A stretch of DNA of 29,224 bases from Chloroflexota bacterium (lineage in GTDB: Bacteria > Chloroflexota > Dormibacteria > CF-121), in NCBI GenBank assembly GCA_005881235.1, contig VBEQ01000203.1, forward strand, positions 1 to 29,224, given 5' to 3'. The translations under genes and the position numbers were made by a program. Under the pieces are notes generated by a model. The model had not been told where the DNA came from, ran no database searches, and saw nothing but the letters and a program-made list of their open reading frames with translations. Shown piece by piece: positions 1 to 6,900 of this stretch (position 1 is its first letter; the number at the start of each line of letters is the position of its first letter).

Positions 1-1
1 T

Positions 2-481
2 CACCTGCTGCCAGCCTGGTACGGTGCCGGCTCGGCCGTGGCCGCCTTCGAGCGGCGACCCGGTGGCCTCGAGTGTCTGCGCGACATGTATCAGCAGTGG
101 ATGTTCTTCCGCTCACTGGTCGACAACCTCCAAATGGTGCTCGCGAAGGCGGACATGCGGATTGCGCGGCAGTACGCGAACCTGGTCGCCGATGCGCGCG
201 AGCGGGAGCGTCTCTTTTCCATGATCGCGGCGGAGTTTCAGCGAACGCATGATGCCGTGCTGCAGATAACCGGTCAGGCCTCCATCCTCGAACACCAACC
301 CCAGCTCCTGGCCAGCCTGCGGCTGCGGGATCCGTACATCGATCCGATGAGCTATTTCCAGGTTCGACTGCTGCGCGAGCTGCGGCGCCTTCCGGCCGAT
401 CACCCGAGCCGCGCCGCGCACCTGCAAGCAGTTCTGCGGACGATCAACGGCATCGCCGCCGGACTGCAGAACACCGGCTAA
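2..481 (+). CDS. ppc: Phosphoenolpyruvate carboxylase, C-terminal part (5' truncated by window edge)
   Basis: The frame is open from base 2 and ends in TAA; about 159 residues are visible of an enzyme usually near 900. PEP carboxylase converts PEP and bicarbonate to oxaloacetate and phosphate in the cytoplasm, an anaplerotic step. Visible family hallmarks are LPAWYGAGSA at the left edge, a helical stretch with FFRSLVDNLQMVLAKAD, the SLRLRDPYIDP segment, and the C-terminus NGIAAGLQNTG. The terminal Asn-Thr-Gly is characteristic of the family, where the C-terminus sits near the active and allosteric sites. Most homologues have Arg before NTG; here it is Gln. The start, the catalytic His region and any regulatory N-terminus lie outside the window. 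The cupin gene follows 14 bases after the stop. Confidence 0.95.
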   Translation, partial: HLLPAWYGAGSAVAAFERRPGGLECLRDMYQQWMFFRSLVDNLQMVLAKADMRIARQYANLVADARERERLFSMIAAEFQRTHDAVLQITGQASILEHQPQLLASLRLRDPYIDPMSYFQVRLLRELRRLPADHPSRAAHLQAVLRTINGIAAGLQNTG

Positions 482-495
482 CATCACACCGTCGT

Positions 496-873
496 ATGGA
501 CCGGCTGATTCACTCCAACCAACTCCCCGGAGGCAACAGCTCTCGCGAGTTCGAGGGGAAGGAGCATGGCGCGGGTCTGACGCTGATCCTGGTCAACGTT
601 GAGACGGGCCACGGACCGAACCTGCACCGTCATCCGTACGAGGAGATCTTCGTCGTCCACGCAGGGACCGGCCGTTTCTTCGTCGACGAAGCCGAGGTGC
701 GAGGGAGTGCGGGCGATATCGTCGTCGCGCCAGCCGGGACCGCCCATCGTTTCGTCAACTCGGGCAGCGACCGTCTCCAACTGACCGCGATTCATCACAA
801 TGCGAACTTCGTAACCGAATGGCTCGAACCGTTGACGCCAGATCAACGCTACTGGTCCTCGGAACGCAGCTAA
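496..873 (+). CDS. Small single-domain cupin protein
   Basis: This 125-residue protein is a single conserved beta-barrel cupin. Motif 1 reads GPNLHRHPYEEIFVVHAGTG, with likely metal ligands His44, His46 and Glu50; motif 2 reads GDIVVAPAGTAHRF, with His84. All four canonical ligands are present, so it probably binds a divalent metal. Members serve as small dioxygenases, isomerases or ligand sensors, and the sequence does not decide which. No Shine-Dalgarno site precedes the ATG. A TAACAT hexamer at 479-484, 11 bases before the start, could be a -10 box giving a very short leader; otherwise the gene is read through from ppc, 14 bases upstream. It converges on pheA, whose stop is only 4 bases beyond. 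Confidence 0.85.
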   Translation: MDRLIHSNQLPGGNSSREFEGKEHGAGLTLILVNVETGHGPNLHRHPYEEIFVVHAGTGRFFVDEAEVRGSAGDIVVAPAGTAHRFVNSGSDRLQLTAIHHNANFVTEWLEPLTPDQRYWSSERS

Positions 874-877
874 CGGC

Positions 878-1783
878 CTACGGCTCGGCCGGGTTGCGCC
901 GCTTTCGGCTGCGGCGTTTTGGCGGAGCGGCCGGCGGGAGCGCGCGGGCATACGTGCCCAGCACTTGCAAGAACGTTGTGGCGTGCCGCGCCGCTCTCAG
1001 CGACGCCGCAACCGGCTTCTCGGATCGGCCGCCGTCCAGGTCGAGGTAGAAGAGGTACTCCCAGGGCGGGTCGCGACGTGGTCGTGACTCGAGCTTGGTG
1101 AGGTTGACGCCAGCCTCGGCAAAGCAGGCAAGCAAGCGGAACAGCGCACCCGGTTCGTTGGCGACCGCGCACACCACAGACGTCTTCTTGCCGTAGCGAG
1201 GCCGCTTGATGCGCGGCGCCTTGGGCCGGCGCGGTCCGCGACGCGTGATCAGGAAGAAGCGCGTGATGTTCTCCTGCACGGTCTGGATCCGTTCTGCCAG
1301 GATTTCGAGTCCGTAGAGCTCGGCGGCCCGCCGCCCTGCGATCGCCGCCTGGTCCTTGCGACCCTCCTGTTGGATCTGCTTCGCGGCTCCGGCGGTGTCA
1401 TACGCCGGAATGGGCTCGAGGTGCTCGCGTACGATGAAGGCCTCGCACTGCGCGAGGGCCTGCGGATGGGAGAGCACCCGCTTGATCTCGTCGCGTTTGG
1501 CACCCGGCAACGCCAGCAAGCAGTGATCGACCTGCAGCGCAACTTCGGCCACCACCAGGGCGCGGTACTCGAGGAGCAGGTCGTAGGTCTCGAGGACGCT
1601 GCCCCCCTGCGAGTTTTCGACGGGGACCAATGCGAAGTCCACCGACTGGTCGGCCACCCTGTGAAAGGCGTGCCGCAGCGTTCGAAAGGCCCGGGGCGTT
1701 GCGGTGGGGAATGTACCGTGGAGCGCCTCTTCGGAGTAAGCGCCGGGTTCCCCCTGGTAGCCGACCGTGAGCTCGCTGGCGAT
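878..1783 (-). CDS. pheA: Prephenate dehydratase with C-terminal ACT domain
   Basis: Converts prephenate to phenylpyruvate in phenylalanine synthesis. With the start proposed here the protein has 301 residues, near the usual 280. N-terminal VGYQGEPGAYSEEAL (residues 7-21) is the family signature, followed by FALVPVENSQGG and the catalytic TRF motif (Thr174-Arg175-Phe176). A basic linker rich in Arg/Lys/Pro leads to an ACT domain with the Phe-binding motifs GALF (about 212-215) and ESRP (about 232-235), so feedback inhibition by phenylalanine is expected. The conserved N-terminus has no ATG, GTG or TTG: the frame runs back to TAG at 1793-1795. The only plausible initiator is ATC at 1781-1783. 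GTG at 1655-1657 would delete 42 residues of the catalytic lobe. The C-terminus ends in a basic tail. Confidence 0.9.
   Translation of the reverse strand: MASELTVGYQGEPGAYSEEALHGTFPTATPRAFRTLRHAFHRVADQSVDFALVPVENSQGGSVLETYDLLLEYRALVVAEVALQVDHCLLALPGAKRDEIKRVLSHPQALAQCEAFIVREHLEPIPAYDTAGAAKQIQQEGRKDQAAIAGRRAAELYGLEILAERIQTVQENITRFFLITRRGPRRPKAPRIKRPRYGKKTSVVCAVANEPGALFRLLACFAEAGVNLTKLESRPRRDPPWEYLFYLDLDGGRSEKPVAASLRAARHATTFLQVLGTYARALPPAAPPKRRSRKRRNPAEP
897..920 (+). terminator. Possible intrinsic terminator for the cupin gene
   Basis: CGCCGC (897-902) pairs with GCGGCG (911-916) across an 8-base loop and is followed by TTTT (917-920), 23 bases after the cupin stop. It lies inside the 3' end of the convergent pheA, so part of the structure may simply reflect coding sequence for its basic tail. 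The T run is short. Confidence 0.35.
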
Positions 1784-1789
1784 CCCGCA

Positions 1790-1795
1790 ACTCTA
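1790..1795 (-). promoter_or_regulatory. Putative -10 box of pheA (leaderless)
   Basis: On the minus strand TAGAGT (1795 to 1790) is followed by six bases, TGCGGG, and then the ATC proposed as the pheA start. The spacing matches -10 boxes of leaderless genes elsewhere in the window. No good -35 element is visible. Confidence 0.4.
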
Positions 1796-1809
1796 TCGAA
1801 GTTTTCGCC

Positions 1810-1815
1810 TAGGCT
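1810..1815 (+). promoter_or_regulatory. Putative -10 box for the gene at 1822 (leaderless)
   Basis: TAGGCT is followed by six bases (CTACAC) and ATG at 1822, so the transcript would begin at or next to the start codon. There is no Shine-Dalgarno site and no clear -35 element. It is divergent from the pheA promoter only 15 bases away. Confidence 0.4.
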
Positions 1816-1821
1816 CTACAC

Positions 1822-2151
1822 ATGAGCCAGGTCAATGTCATCGTGATCCACGTGCGAGCGAAGCAGGCGGCCGAGTACGAAAAGTTGTTTGTCGAACGTC
1901 AGCTGCCGCGGTGGCGCGACTACCATCGGCGGGGCAAGTTCATCAGTGCCCGGTTCTTCCGGTCGCAGTTCGGTTCGGACGAACGCAAGTCGGTCGTCAA
2001 ATACGTCATCGTCGTCGAAGTCCCCAGCATGGCGGAGCACCACGAACATGACTCGGACCCGGATTTCCAGGAGTTCGATCGGCTAGCCGACGCGTTCCAA
2101 CCCGAGGGACCCCTGGTCTTCGGCGGCGATTTAATCCACTCCGTGGGCTGA
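1822..2151 (+). CDS. Small conserved protein, probable dimeric alpha/beta-barrel (ferredoxin-like) fold
   Basis: This 109-residue protein starts with a beta strand VNVIVIHVRAK, then a charged helix AAEYEKLFVERQLPRWRDY, then a strand-rich half with KYVIVVEVPS, and a C-terminal helix DPDFQEFDRLADAF. The pattern resembles Dabb/ABM-like small proteins, where a short strand-helix unit forms dimeric barrels; this is judged by pattern only and no catalytic residues are identifiable. The ATG follows a TAGGCT -10 candidate by six bases, suggesting a leaderless mRNA. The PEBP lipoprotein gene starts 12 bases downstream and is probably co-transcribed. Function unknown. Confidence 0.7.
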   Translation: MSQVNVIVIHVRAKQAAEYEKLFVERQLPRWRDYHRRGKFISARFFRSQFGSDERKSVVKYVIVVEVPSMAEHHEHDSDPDFQEFDRLADAFQPEGPLVFGGDLIHSVG

Positions 2152-2163
2152 TCTCGTCGAGTA

Positions 2164-2745
2164 ATGGTGCGCCGTCCGATCCTTCACCAAACCCGGCCCC
2201 TGGTCGCACTCGCCTTGTACGCGATTGCCCTCGGGCTAACGGCTTGCGACGGGCGTGAGGCGTCGCCGTCGCCCTCGCCATCCGCCACTACGACCGCCTC
2301 GCCGAGCACCGAAACCGTTTTTGTCCTCACGTCCAGCGCTCTCTCGGCCGGCAGCTGGCCATCGGCGGACACCTGCGATGGTGGCGATGGCGTCCCCGAC
2401 CTACATTGGACCGCCGGTCCGCCTGGAACCCGCTCCTACGCGCTGCAACTCTTCGACATCGACGCCCCGAATGGCGGCTTCACGCACTGGATGCTAGCGA
2501 ACGAACCGGCCAGCCTCCGCGAACCGACACCCGGCACCGGTCTGAGTGGGAGAAACGACTTTGGTCGCGAGGGCTACGCCGGACCGTGCCCACCGAAGGG
2601 CAGTCAGCATCGCTACGTCTTTACGGTATACGCGGTCGATCGGAGCCTGCAACTCCAGCCCCTCTACAGCCACGCGGAGTTTCAGAAGGCGCTAGAGAAC
2701 CACGTGCTTGGCCAGGCGACGCTGACGGCTACCTATGCCCGCTGA
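2164..2745 (+). CDS. PEBP (YbhB/YbcL) family lipoprotein
   Basis: This 193-residue protein begins with a basic n-region and hydrophobic core ending in the lipobox LTAC (Cys28), so it is probably an anchored lipoprotein. A Ser/Pro/Thr-rich linker (about 33-50) precedes a phosphatidylethanolamine-binding-protein domain. Family signatures seen are DLHWTAGPPGTRSYAL, FDIDAP, GFTHWML and GPCPPKGSQHRYVFTVYAVD, forming the conserved ligand pocket. Bacterial members have been linked to phospholipid or small-ligand binding and kinase modulation, but the physiological role is generally unclear. ATG at 2164 is chosen; an in-frame GTG follows immediately. No clear Shine-Dalgarno site is visible, so it is probably expressed with the gene 12 bases upstream. 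It converges with the GT39 gene, stop to stop 21 bases apart. Confidence 0.85.
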   Translation: MVRRPILHQTRPLVALALYAIALGLTACDGREASPSPSPSATTTASPSTETVFVLTSSALSAGSWPSADTCDGGDGVPDLHWTAGPPGTRSYALQLFDIDAPNGGFTHWMLANEPASLREPTPGTGLSGRNDFGREGYAGPCPPKGSQHRYVFTVYAVDRSLQLQPLYSHAEFQKALENHVLGQATLTATYAR

Positions 2746-2766
2746 GTGTCGTTGGAAGGGGAATTC

Positions 2767-4215
2767 TCAGTCGAGGGCTTTGAGTTGCGGCCAGGCCTTG
2801 TCGAGGGGCACCAGCGGGCTGCGGCAGATCCAGATCGCCTGGCCGTATTCGGCGTTGCGCAGCCCGAGCGAGTTCGTGATGCTGCCGGCCTGCTGGATGT
2901 CACCAAAGATCGTCGCCAAATAGCCCCGCTGGTAACCGACGACGATGACGGTCGAGGGCGACATCTGCGCCGGCGCCCAGTAATAGTAAGTAAGGTGTGG
3001 CGACACCACCGGCGGCAGACCTCGGCCGTAGAAATCGAGCGCGCCCGCCTCGCCGTAGTTGCTCGCCAGGATCATGACCGAAGCGCGGTCGGACAGGGGC
3101 AGTCGCTGGTAGACGCCGGTCACCTGCTCGACGAGGTCGGGCCAGCCGACCATGTCGGCGAAGTCCTTGCGTGCGTGCCAGATCCCCGAGTCGGCCATCA
3201 GCTTCGCCGGCAGGATCGGCAGGCCGATCGGTAGAAGAACGAGTGTGAGCGCGACCGCGCCGGCCACCGCGAGACGGCGGACCCAGCGCCAGCGCACCGC
3301 CTCGCTAAACCAGATGGAGCCCGCGGCATAGGCGAGGGGATAGATGGGCGCGGGATAGTAGGCCTTTCCACCGACGAGGAGGAAGAAGAGCTCGACGGCA
3401 ATGATCGTGACGGCGGCCGCTCTCAGCCGCTCATCGCGCCAGAGCCACCACACGCCCATGACGATGATGGGAAGGAGCTGCGGACCGGCGAGCAGTAACT
3501 GCTGCAGCACGTAGGCGATCGGGCCGTCGGTCGCGCCTCGGTGCTGGATCGTGTACACGACGCTGTCCCAGTTGTGCCCGGCCTGCCAAATGAGGTTGGG
3601 CACCAGGAGAAGGATGGCGATGCCGAAGCCGAGCCACGGCCAGGGGCTGGCAAGGTGCCAGCGAGCCCGGGTGGCCAGCAGGCCGATGAGGATCGCGATG
3701 CCAAGCCCGACCACCGTGTACTTGGTCTCCAGGCCGATGCCGAACACCAACCCCAGTAGCACCCACTCCTTTGGATCGGCCCCGCGCAGCAGCCGTATGA
3801 AGAGCAGGCAGGCGAGCGCCCAGACGAGCTCATCAAAGCTGACCGTCTGAAAGAGGATGTTGGCGCCGACGAACATGGGCGAGATCAGGACCGCCAGCGC
3901 CGCGAGGATCTGCGCCAGCTGGTTGCCGCCCAGCTCTCGCGCGATCAATGCCGTGACGATGATGATCGCGGCGCCGGCCAGGACCGTCAGCAACCGCAGC
4001 GCGGGCAGCGAACCCGGGAAGATCGCCTGGTCGAGCCGGGCCAGCAGCGGCGTGACCGGTGGGTAATCGACGTACCCCAGCGCGAGATGCCGGCTCGAGG
4101 CGAGGTAGTAGAGCTCGTCGCGGTGCCAGCCGTAGCGGTCGGCTACCGCCATCGTCACGCCCACCTTGGCAGCGACGAGCAACAGCAGGGCCGTCCAGCT
4201 TGGGCTTGGTTTGAT
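2767..4215 (-). CDS. GT39/ArnT-like polytopic membrane glycosyltransferase
   Basis: A protein of about 482 residues with roughly ten hydrophobic segments in the first 340 residues and a soluble C-terminal domain, as in GT-C enzymes that move sugars from polyprenyl-phosphate donors to lipids or proteins outside the membrane. After the first membrane helix come RYGWHRDELYYLASSRHL (acidic DE in the first outer loop, the GT-C catalytic hallmark) and LGYVDYPPVTPLLARL. The C-terminal part has ILASNYGEAGALDFYGRG and a YYYWAP segment, typical of the family. Start: the frame runs back to TAG at 4225-4227. TTG at 4180-4182 is the only canonical start before the first helix. ATC at 4213-4215, six bases after TAGCTT, would give an 11-residue longer N-terminus and a complete first helix. 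Donor and acceptor are not predictable. Confidence 0.85.
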   Translation of the reverse strand: MKPSPSWTALLLLVAAKVGVTMAVADRYGWHRDELYYLASSRHLALGYVDYPPVTPLLARLDQAIFPGSLPALRLLTVLAGAAIIIVTALIARELGGNQLAQILAALAVLISPMFVGANILFQTVSFDELVWALACLLFIRLLRGADPKEWVLLGLVFGIGLETKYTVVGLGIAILIGLLATRARWHLASPWPWLGFGIAILLLVPNLIWQAGHNWDSVVYTIQHRGATDGPIAYVLQQLLLAGPQLLPIIVMGVWWLWRDERLRAAAVTIIAVELFFLLVGGKAYYPAPIYPLAYAAGSIWFSEAVRWRWVRRLAVAGAVALTLVLLPIGLPILPAKLMADSGIWHARKDFADMVGWPDLVEQVTGVYQRLPLSDRASVMILASNYGEAGALDFYGRGLPPVVSPHLTYYYWAPAQMSPSTVIVVGYQRGYLATIFGDIQQAGSITNSLGLRNAEYGQAIWICRSPLVPLDKAWPQLKALD

Positions 4216-4240
4216 GGTGCCAAGCTAGCACAGCGATAAT
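4211..4240 (+). promoter_or_regulatory. Sigma-70-type promoter for the gene at 4247 (leaderless)
   Basis: TTGATG (4211-4216), an 18-base spacer and GATAAT (4235-4240), then six bases to ATG at 4247. Both boxes are close to consensus and there is no Shine-Dalgarno site, consistent with a leaderless mRNA. Confidence 0.55.
4222..4227 (-). promoter_or_regulatory. Putative -10 box of the GT39 gene (leaderless)
   Basis: On the minus strand TAGCTT (4227 to 4222) is followed by GGCACC and then ATC at 4215-4213. The six-base spacing equals that of pheA and the divergent gene at 4247. No convincing -35 box is visible. The site overlaps the spacer of the divergent promoter. Confidence 0.35.
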
Positions 4241-4246
4241 TCCTTT

Positions 4247-4693
4247 ATGGACTCAGAGGGACAATCGGGCGTCACCGCCGCCGACGAGCAGTTCCTTGCC
4301 GCGTTTGAGGCGGGCCAGATCGCGAACCAGGACTTCCATCATCGCGACCACCTCCGGCTGGCATGGATCCAGATCCGCCGGCTTGGGCTGCCGCGCGCAT
4401 CGGAAGCGGTCACCGCGGCGATCCGGCAATTCGCCGGCCGCCACGGGCACGCCGACCGATACCACGATACGATGACGCGCTTCTGGCTGCGCGTCGTCGG
4501 AATGGGCATCACGCGGCACCCCGCGCTCCGCTTCGACGAACTGCTGGCCGCCGAGCCACACCTGCTCGACAAGAACCTGCCGTACCGTCACTGGTCACGC
4601 GAGCTGATGGGCAGCGACGGCGCGAGGCATCGCTGGGTGGAACCGGATCTTCGCCTGATGCCGGCTAGGTCCGGGCCAGCGGAATCTCGTTGA
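4247..4693 (+). CDS. Conserved hypothetical protein, helical, His/Arg-rich motif
   Basis: This 148-residue, mostly helical soluble protein has no signal peptide or membrane segment. The most distinctive segment is FHHRDHLRLAWIQIRRLG (about residues 29-46), followed by AVTAAIRQFAGRHGHADRYHDTMTRFW and a C-terminal half with FDELLAAEPHLLDKNLPYRHWS. I have the impression of a recurring soil-bacterial family of unknown function with this HRDHLRLAW signature, but cannot name it. Clustered His and Asp residues could bind metal; this is inference. The ATG follows a good leaderless promoter. The 3' end overlaps the convergent debranching-enzyme gene by 29 bases. Confidence 0.75.
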   Translation: MDSEGQSGVTAADEQFLAAFEAGQIANQDFHHRDHLRLAWIQIRRLGLPRASEAVTAAIRQFAGRHGHADRYHDTMTRFWLRVVGMGITRHPALRFDELLAAEPHLLDKNLPYRHWSRELMGSDGARHRWVEPDLRLMPARSGPAESR

Positions 4694-6839
4694 GCGGCGC
4701 TCGCGGGAGGCGGCCGTGGACGATCTCAAATCCGGTCGTATTGCTCACGACGTCCACTTCGTCGCGCCTGAGGCGAATCTGGGCTGCGCCCTTGCCAGCG
4801 CGGAGATTCTTGAGGGTGAGGTCCGGTAGCCAGTCGGGCAAGTCGGGGTTGACGTAGATCACTTTCGCGTTGCCGGCGGTGTGAATCCCACAGAGGATCG
4901 CGACCAGGCGAAAGATCGCGGCCGCCGCCCAGGCCTGCGGCACGTTGGTCCCGAGGTAGGGGACCGGATAGGCCCCCGGCTCGCGGGCGACGCCCGCCCA
5001 GAGCTCCGGAAGGCTGTAATGGTCGAAGCGCTCGGCAGCCGCGAAGATGCCCTCGGCGATCTGCTGCGCCTCGGTGTGCCGGCCCGCCCGCCGAAACCCG
5101 CCGGCGATGGTGGCGTTGTCGTGCGGCCAGACCGATCCAAGGTGATAGGAGTAGGGATTGTAGGACGGATGCTTCATCGAGAGGGTGCGGATGCCCCAGC
5201 CGCTCCACATGTCCGGCTGCATCAGCCGGTCGACCACACGGTCCGCCCGATCCGGGGGCACGATGCCGCTGGCGAGGCAGTGTCCGGCGTTCGAGGCCAC
5301 CGACCGGATCGGCCGCTTGTCGCCATCGAGGCCCAGGTAGTAGGTGCCCTCCTCCTCCCACCAGAAGCGGTCGTTGAAGTCTTCGTAGAGGCGGATCGCT
5401 CGCTCGCGTAATTCGGCCGACCGCGCGGCATCGCCCCAGATCTGGTAGGCCTCCGACATGCGTAACAGCGCGTCGAAGGCGTAGCCCTGAAGTTCGCAGA
5501 GCGCAATCGGAAGCCTTGCGATGGTGCCGTCCTCGTGCTGAACGGCATCGTGCGAGTCTTTCCAGCCCTGGTTGTAGAAGCCGACCGGCGAGCGAGTCTT
5601 GTACTCCTGGAACCCATCGCCATCGCGGTCTCCATACTCGAGCATCCACTTGAGGGCGGCCTCGGCGTGCGGCCGGTAACGGTCGAGGATTGCCTTGTCG
5701 CCCGACCACTGGTAGGCGTAAGAGAACACGATCAAGAACAGCAGCGTGGCATCTGCCGTGCCGTAGTAGGGCGTGAAGGGAAGGAGTCCGAGACTGGCCA
5801 GCTCCCCGTAGCGCAGCTCGTGCGGGATCTTGCCGGGTTCCTTGTCCTGCTCGGGATTGTCATCGGTCGCCTGCACGCGAGAAAGCCGATCGAGGGCGCC
5901 AAAGGCGAACTCGGGAAAGCCGCTGATGCTCTCCATCGCGACCACCAACGAGTCCCGGCCGAAGAGCGTGACGTACCAGGGGATACCGGCCGCGGGAATG
6001 TAGACGCTGCGCCGAACCGCGAAGTCGGCCATGCGGAGCGCCTCCATGTCGGCCACCGCCTGTCGCCAGATGCGAGCCAGCGTGGCGTGGCCGGTGGCGG
6101 CGAGCTCGACCGCCGGGAGCACCCCCGTCGCCAGGTCGGGATCCCGGTTCTGGATGGCGCTGCAGGGGAGCACGCGGGCGCGCTTGCCGTTGATCACGGG
6201 CAGCCACTCGACGCAGGTGTGCCAGGTCTGTTTGGGTGCGAGGTTGATGACGAACTGCATCCGGCCGTTGGCAAACTCCGGGTGTGAGTCTTCCCGCTCG
6301 ACACACACGTGCAGCTCGCGCTTGAACGAGCCGTTGGTATAGGTCGTCCGCAACTCACCGGCTTTCTCATGCCACGAGCTCTGCAGGTCGCCGCGGCGCA
6401 CCAGGCGCCGGCGCCGGACGTCGAAGATGTCGGCGAAGTCCGACTCGATGGCGACCTCGAGGATCAGTCGTACCGGGTGCGGTGCATAGCTGACCAGGTC
6501 ATAGTCCTCATGGATGCCCTCGAAGATCGTGCGGTCGAGGCGGAAGCCGATCGCCCGTTCTGGGAGGATGACGTCGTGTTCGGCGCCATTCCTGGTGCCC
6601 GCCAGCGGAAGTTCGGGCGTGGTGAACTCGTGGCGAACCGAAAAGTGGTCGATCGTGCTGGCGTCGAGCAGGAGCGGGACGCGCCCGTTGATCGTCACGG
6701 AGTAGCCGGATACGAAGCGCGTATCCCGGGCGAAGAAGCCGACCGCGCCGGTCGGCACCAGCGTCGCGTCGGGATCGCAGACCATGAATTGATGGTCGTG
6801 GTTGATGGTGACCCTCGGCACGCCATGAGTGACCGGCAC
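4665..6839 (-). CDS. Glycogen-debranching-type amylo-alpha-1,6-glucosidase (paralogue 1)
   Basis: A 724-residue cytoplasmic protein. The N-terminal beta-rich domain (about 1-260; TINHDHQFMV, GFFARDTRFVSGYSVTINGR) resembles the N-terminal domain of bacterial glycogen debranching enzymes. The C-terminal part is an (alpha/alpha)6 catalytic domain with GIPWYVTLFGRDSL, LRYGELASLGLLPFTPYYGTAD, GFYNQGWKDSHDAV, NAGHCLASGIVPP and PYSYHLGSVWPHDNATIAGG. Such enzymes are named for hydrolysing alpha-1,6 branches of glycogen or related glucans; the real substrate is uncertain. Acidic residues in GRDSL, GWKDS and WPHDN are candidate catalytic or substrate-binding positions. It is clearly paralogous to the protein at 22559-24721. 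The start is GTG; TAACAT (minus strand, 6853 to 6848) lies 8 bases upstream and there is no Shine-Dalgarno site. Its 3' end overlaps the convergent gene at 4247-4693. Confidence 0.9.
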   Translation of the reverse strand: MPVTHGVPRVTINHDHQFMVCDPDATLVPTGAVGFFARDTRFVSGYSVTINGRVPLLLDASTIDHFSVRHEFTTPELPLAGTRNGAEHDVILPERAIGFRLDRTIFEGIHEDYDLVSYAPHPVRLILEVAIESDFADIFDVRRRRLVRRGDLQSSWHEKAGELRTTYTNGSFKRELHVCVEREDSHPEFANGRMQFVINLAPKQTWHTCVEWLPVINGKRARVLPCSAIQNRDPDLATGVLPAVELAATGHATLARIWRQAVADMEALRMADFAVRRSVYIPAAGIPWYVTLFGRDSLVVAMESISGFPEFAFGALDRLSRVQATDDNPEQDKEPGKIPHELRYGELASLGLLPFTPYYGTADATLLFLIVFSYAYQWSGDKAILDRYRPHAEAALKWMLEYGDRDGDGFQEYKTRSPVGFYNQGWKDSHDAVQHEDGTIARLPIALCELQGYAFDALLRMSEAYQIWGDAARSAELRERAIRLYEDFNDRFWWEEEGTYYLGLDGDKRPIRSVASNAGHCLASGIVPPDRADRVVDRLMQPDMWSGWGIRTLSMKHPSYNPYSYHLGSVWPHDNATIAGGFRRAGRHTEAQQIAEGIFAAAERFDHYSLPELWAGVAREPGAYPVPYLGTNVPQAWAAAAIFRLVAILCGIHTAGNAKVIYVNPDLPDWLPDLTLKNLRAGKGAAQIRLRRDEVDVVSNTTGFEIVHGRLPRAPLNEIPLART

Positions 6840-6847
6840 TACAAATG

Positions 6848-6853
6848 ATGTTA
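6848..6853 (-). promoter_or_regulatory. Putative -10 box of debranching-enzyme paralogue 1
   Basis: TAACAT on the minus strand, 8 bases before the GTG start at 6839, compatible with a leaderless or nearly leaderless transcript. The same hexamer precedes the other debranching gene. No strong -35 is visible. Confidence 0.35.
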
Positions 6854-6900
6854 GGCGAGGATCACGGCCATGTGGTCATGAATCGCGTAGATGGCCCCAG

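Noticed and set aside
2744..2770. CTGAG/CTCAG inverted repeat between the convergent PEBP and GT39 genes
   Set aside because: Only five base pairs with a 17-base loop and no T run; not enough to call a terminator.
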